Of a DNA stretch of 64,000 nucleotides, positions 62,943-64,000 are shown in pieces. The DNA is from Candidatus Methylaffinis lahnbergensis (GTDB lineage Bacteria > Pseudomonadota > Alphaproteobacteria > Rhizobiales > Beijerinckiaceae), in the NCBI GenBank assembly GCA_002890675.1, contig PEFW01000001.1:103610-167609 (forward strand). Direction: 5' to 3'. The position numbers and the translations under genes were made by a program. Positions within the stretch are counted from its first letter, which is position 1. Every line of letters begins with the position of its first letter. The notes beneath the pieces are model-generated. The model was not told the origin of the DNA, did no database searches, and saw only the letters and a program-made list of their open reading frames with translations.

Positions 62943-64000
62943 TCATCGCAGCCAGGCTGTTAGCCGTCGTATCGCCGCGACGATGTCGTTTTCGGGCCCG
63001 GCAAAAGAGAGCCTCATCGCCGATTTGCCGCGCAAGCGATCGAAATCGGCTCCCGGCGTCGTCCCGACCCCCGTCGCATCAAGCAGCTTGGCGCAAAAAT
63101 CGGCTGAGTCATCGCTGAACCGCGAAATATCGACGTAGAGATAAAACGCGCCATCGGCGGGCAAGAAATCAAACCCGATGCCGGGCAATTCGTTGAGCAG
63201 GATTTCGCGGTTTTTTGCATAGCCCGCAAGCACAGCCTGCAATTCTTCTTGCGCGTCGAAAACAACCTCCGCGCCGATTTGGCTCAAAAAAGGGACCGAG
63301 ATGGACAGGCTTTGCTGCAAGCGTTCGATGGGGCGGATGAGAGGCTCGGGAAGCACGAGCCAGCCGATCCGCCAGCCGGTCATGCAGAAATATTTGGAGA
63401 AGGAGTTCGCGACGACGGCTTGGGCCGAAAATTCGAGCGCCGTCGCCGCCGCCTCGCCATAAGTCAGCCCATGATAAACCTCGTCGGAAATGAAGGCGAT
63501 GCCAAGCCGGTCGCAGGTCTCGCAAACGCCACGCAAGACTTCGCGGCGCATCATCGCACCGGTCGGATTGGCCGGACTCATCAGCAAGATTCCGTCGAGC
63601 TTGTTTTTGCAATGCTCGGCCTCGATCATTTCTGCGGTCACCGTGAAACAGCTTGCCCGCGCGGTCTCGATCGTCACAGTTTCGATGCCGAAGGCTTCCA
63701 AGATGTTGCGATACGCCGGATAGCCCGGCGCGGCGACCGCCACGCGCGCGCCCACATCGAAAAGCGTGAGGAACGCCAAAGCGAAGCCGCCCGACGAACC
63801 GGTCGTGACGGCGATGCGTTCGGGCGGCACCGCGACGCCATGGGTATCGCGGTAATGCCGCGCGATCCGCGCGCGCAGGCTTGGGCGGCCGAGCGCCTCG
63901 GTATAGCCGACCCGGCGCCCATCGAGCGCGGCGATGGCGGCTTCCCGCACGACGCGCGGCGGCGGCGCGCCGGGCTCGCCGATTTCGAGATGAACAATGT
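62943..64000 (-). CDS. Class I/II aminotransferase, N-terminus outside the window
   Basis: The frame is open to the end of the window, starting IVHLEIGEPGAPPPRVVRE. GYTEALGRPSLRARIARHYR, SPANPTGAMMRREVLRGV, FISDEVYHGLTYG and the PLP-lysine site NSFSKYFCMTGWRIGWLVLP mark fold-type-I aminotransferases of the AspC/AlaA-like group. About 352 residues are present; only the first 30 or so are missing. The amino-acid substrate cannot be told. The ATG-like codon at 63950 is internal. Confidence 0.9.
   Translation of the reverse strand, partial: IVHLEIGEPGAPPPRVVREAAIAALDGRRVGYTEALGRPSLRARIARHYRDTHGVAVPPERIAVTTGSSGGFALAFLTLFDVGARVAVAAPGYPAYRNILEAFGIETVTIETARASCFTVTAEMIEAEHCKNKLDGILLMSPANPTGAMMRREVLRGVCETCDRLGIAFISDEVYHGLTYGEAAATALEFSAQAVVANSFSKYFCMTGWRIGWLVLPEPLIRPIERLQQSLSISVPFLSQIGAEVVFDAQEELQAVLAGYAKNREILLNELPGIGFDFLPADGAFYLYVDISRFSDDSADFCAKLLDATGVGTTPGADFDRLRGKSAMRLSFAGPENDIVAAIRRLTAWLR

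Noticed and set aside
1..64000. CRISPR array
   Set aside because: No series of regularly spaced direct repeats was found on either strand, and no cas gene is present.

Overview
The window looks like chromosomal DNA of an alphaproteobacterium of the order Hyphomicrobiales (Rhizobiales), perhaps Beijerinckiaceae or a relative. The basis is the gene content and order: a dusB(nifR3)-ntrB-ntrC operon, a fused ispDF, mfd close to sdhE, a PodJ-like Sel1 protein, a BA14K-type secreted protein, aroQ-accB-accC, a TPP-riboswitch-led thiOSGE cluster and a rhizobial intergenic palindrome. This is inference from protein and operon resemblance. No rRNA is present. One tRNA (Gly, TCC) is present.

Layout. 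1-9.3 kb: the end of glycine dehydrogenase subunit 2, ahcY, glmM, queC, two related JmjC-like cupin proteins, an alpha/beta hydrolase and a small heat-shock gene behind a probable ROSE RNA thermometer. 9.4-14.7 kb: a worn region with an intact DUF1254 protein, a broken second copy, the tail of a formylglycine-generating enzyme cut at an IS3 remnant, and a GNAT acetyltransferase next to an Orn/Lys/Arg decarboxylase. 14.9-21.1 kb: mfd, a two-gene cassette (frameshifted membrane protein plus AIG2-like cyclotransferase), sdhE and small hypothetical genes.

21.16-25.05 kb: a 3.9-kb transposon of IS1595 type with perfect 24-bp terminal inverted repeats and an 8-bp target duplication. It carries at least five non-transposase genes, a tRNA-like RNA, and an XRE repressor divergent from the transposase with palindromic operators on the shared promoter. 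It sits at the edge of a 44-bp palindrome whose centre is a ParB-binding parS site. recF and ftsY follow at 26.3-29 kb.

29.4-36.6 kb: nitrogen control. amtB has a sigma-54 type promoter in its leader, close to its likely regulators NtrB and NtrC, followed by dusB and ispDF. 36.8-45.5 kb: a MerR regulator, a 1007-residue PodJ-like protein ending next to an IS5 remnant, a dead SGNH hydrolase, a large YfhO-like membrane protein and a secreted protein. 46-51 kb: a polysaccharide cluster (methyltransferase, flippase, polymerase, glycosyltransferase); the methyltransferase is AT-rich and the glycosyltransferase holds a tandem in-frame duplication. 51.7-59.3 kb: kup, the thiamine cluster under a TPP riboswitch, aroQ, accB, accC and tRNA-Gly. 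59.7-62.9 kb: one intact outer-membrane beta-barrel gene between two broken barrel genes, then fragments of a NodT-type efflux protein and an IS256-type transposase. The window ends inside an aminotransferase gene.

All calls come from reading the sequence; no database search was run.
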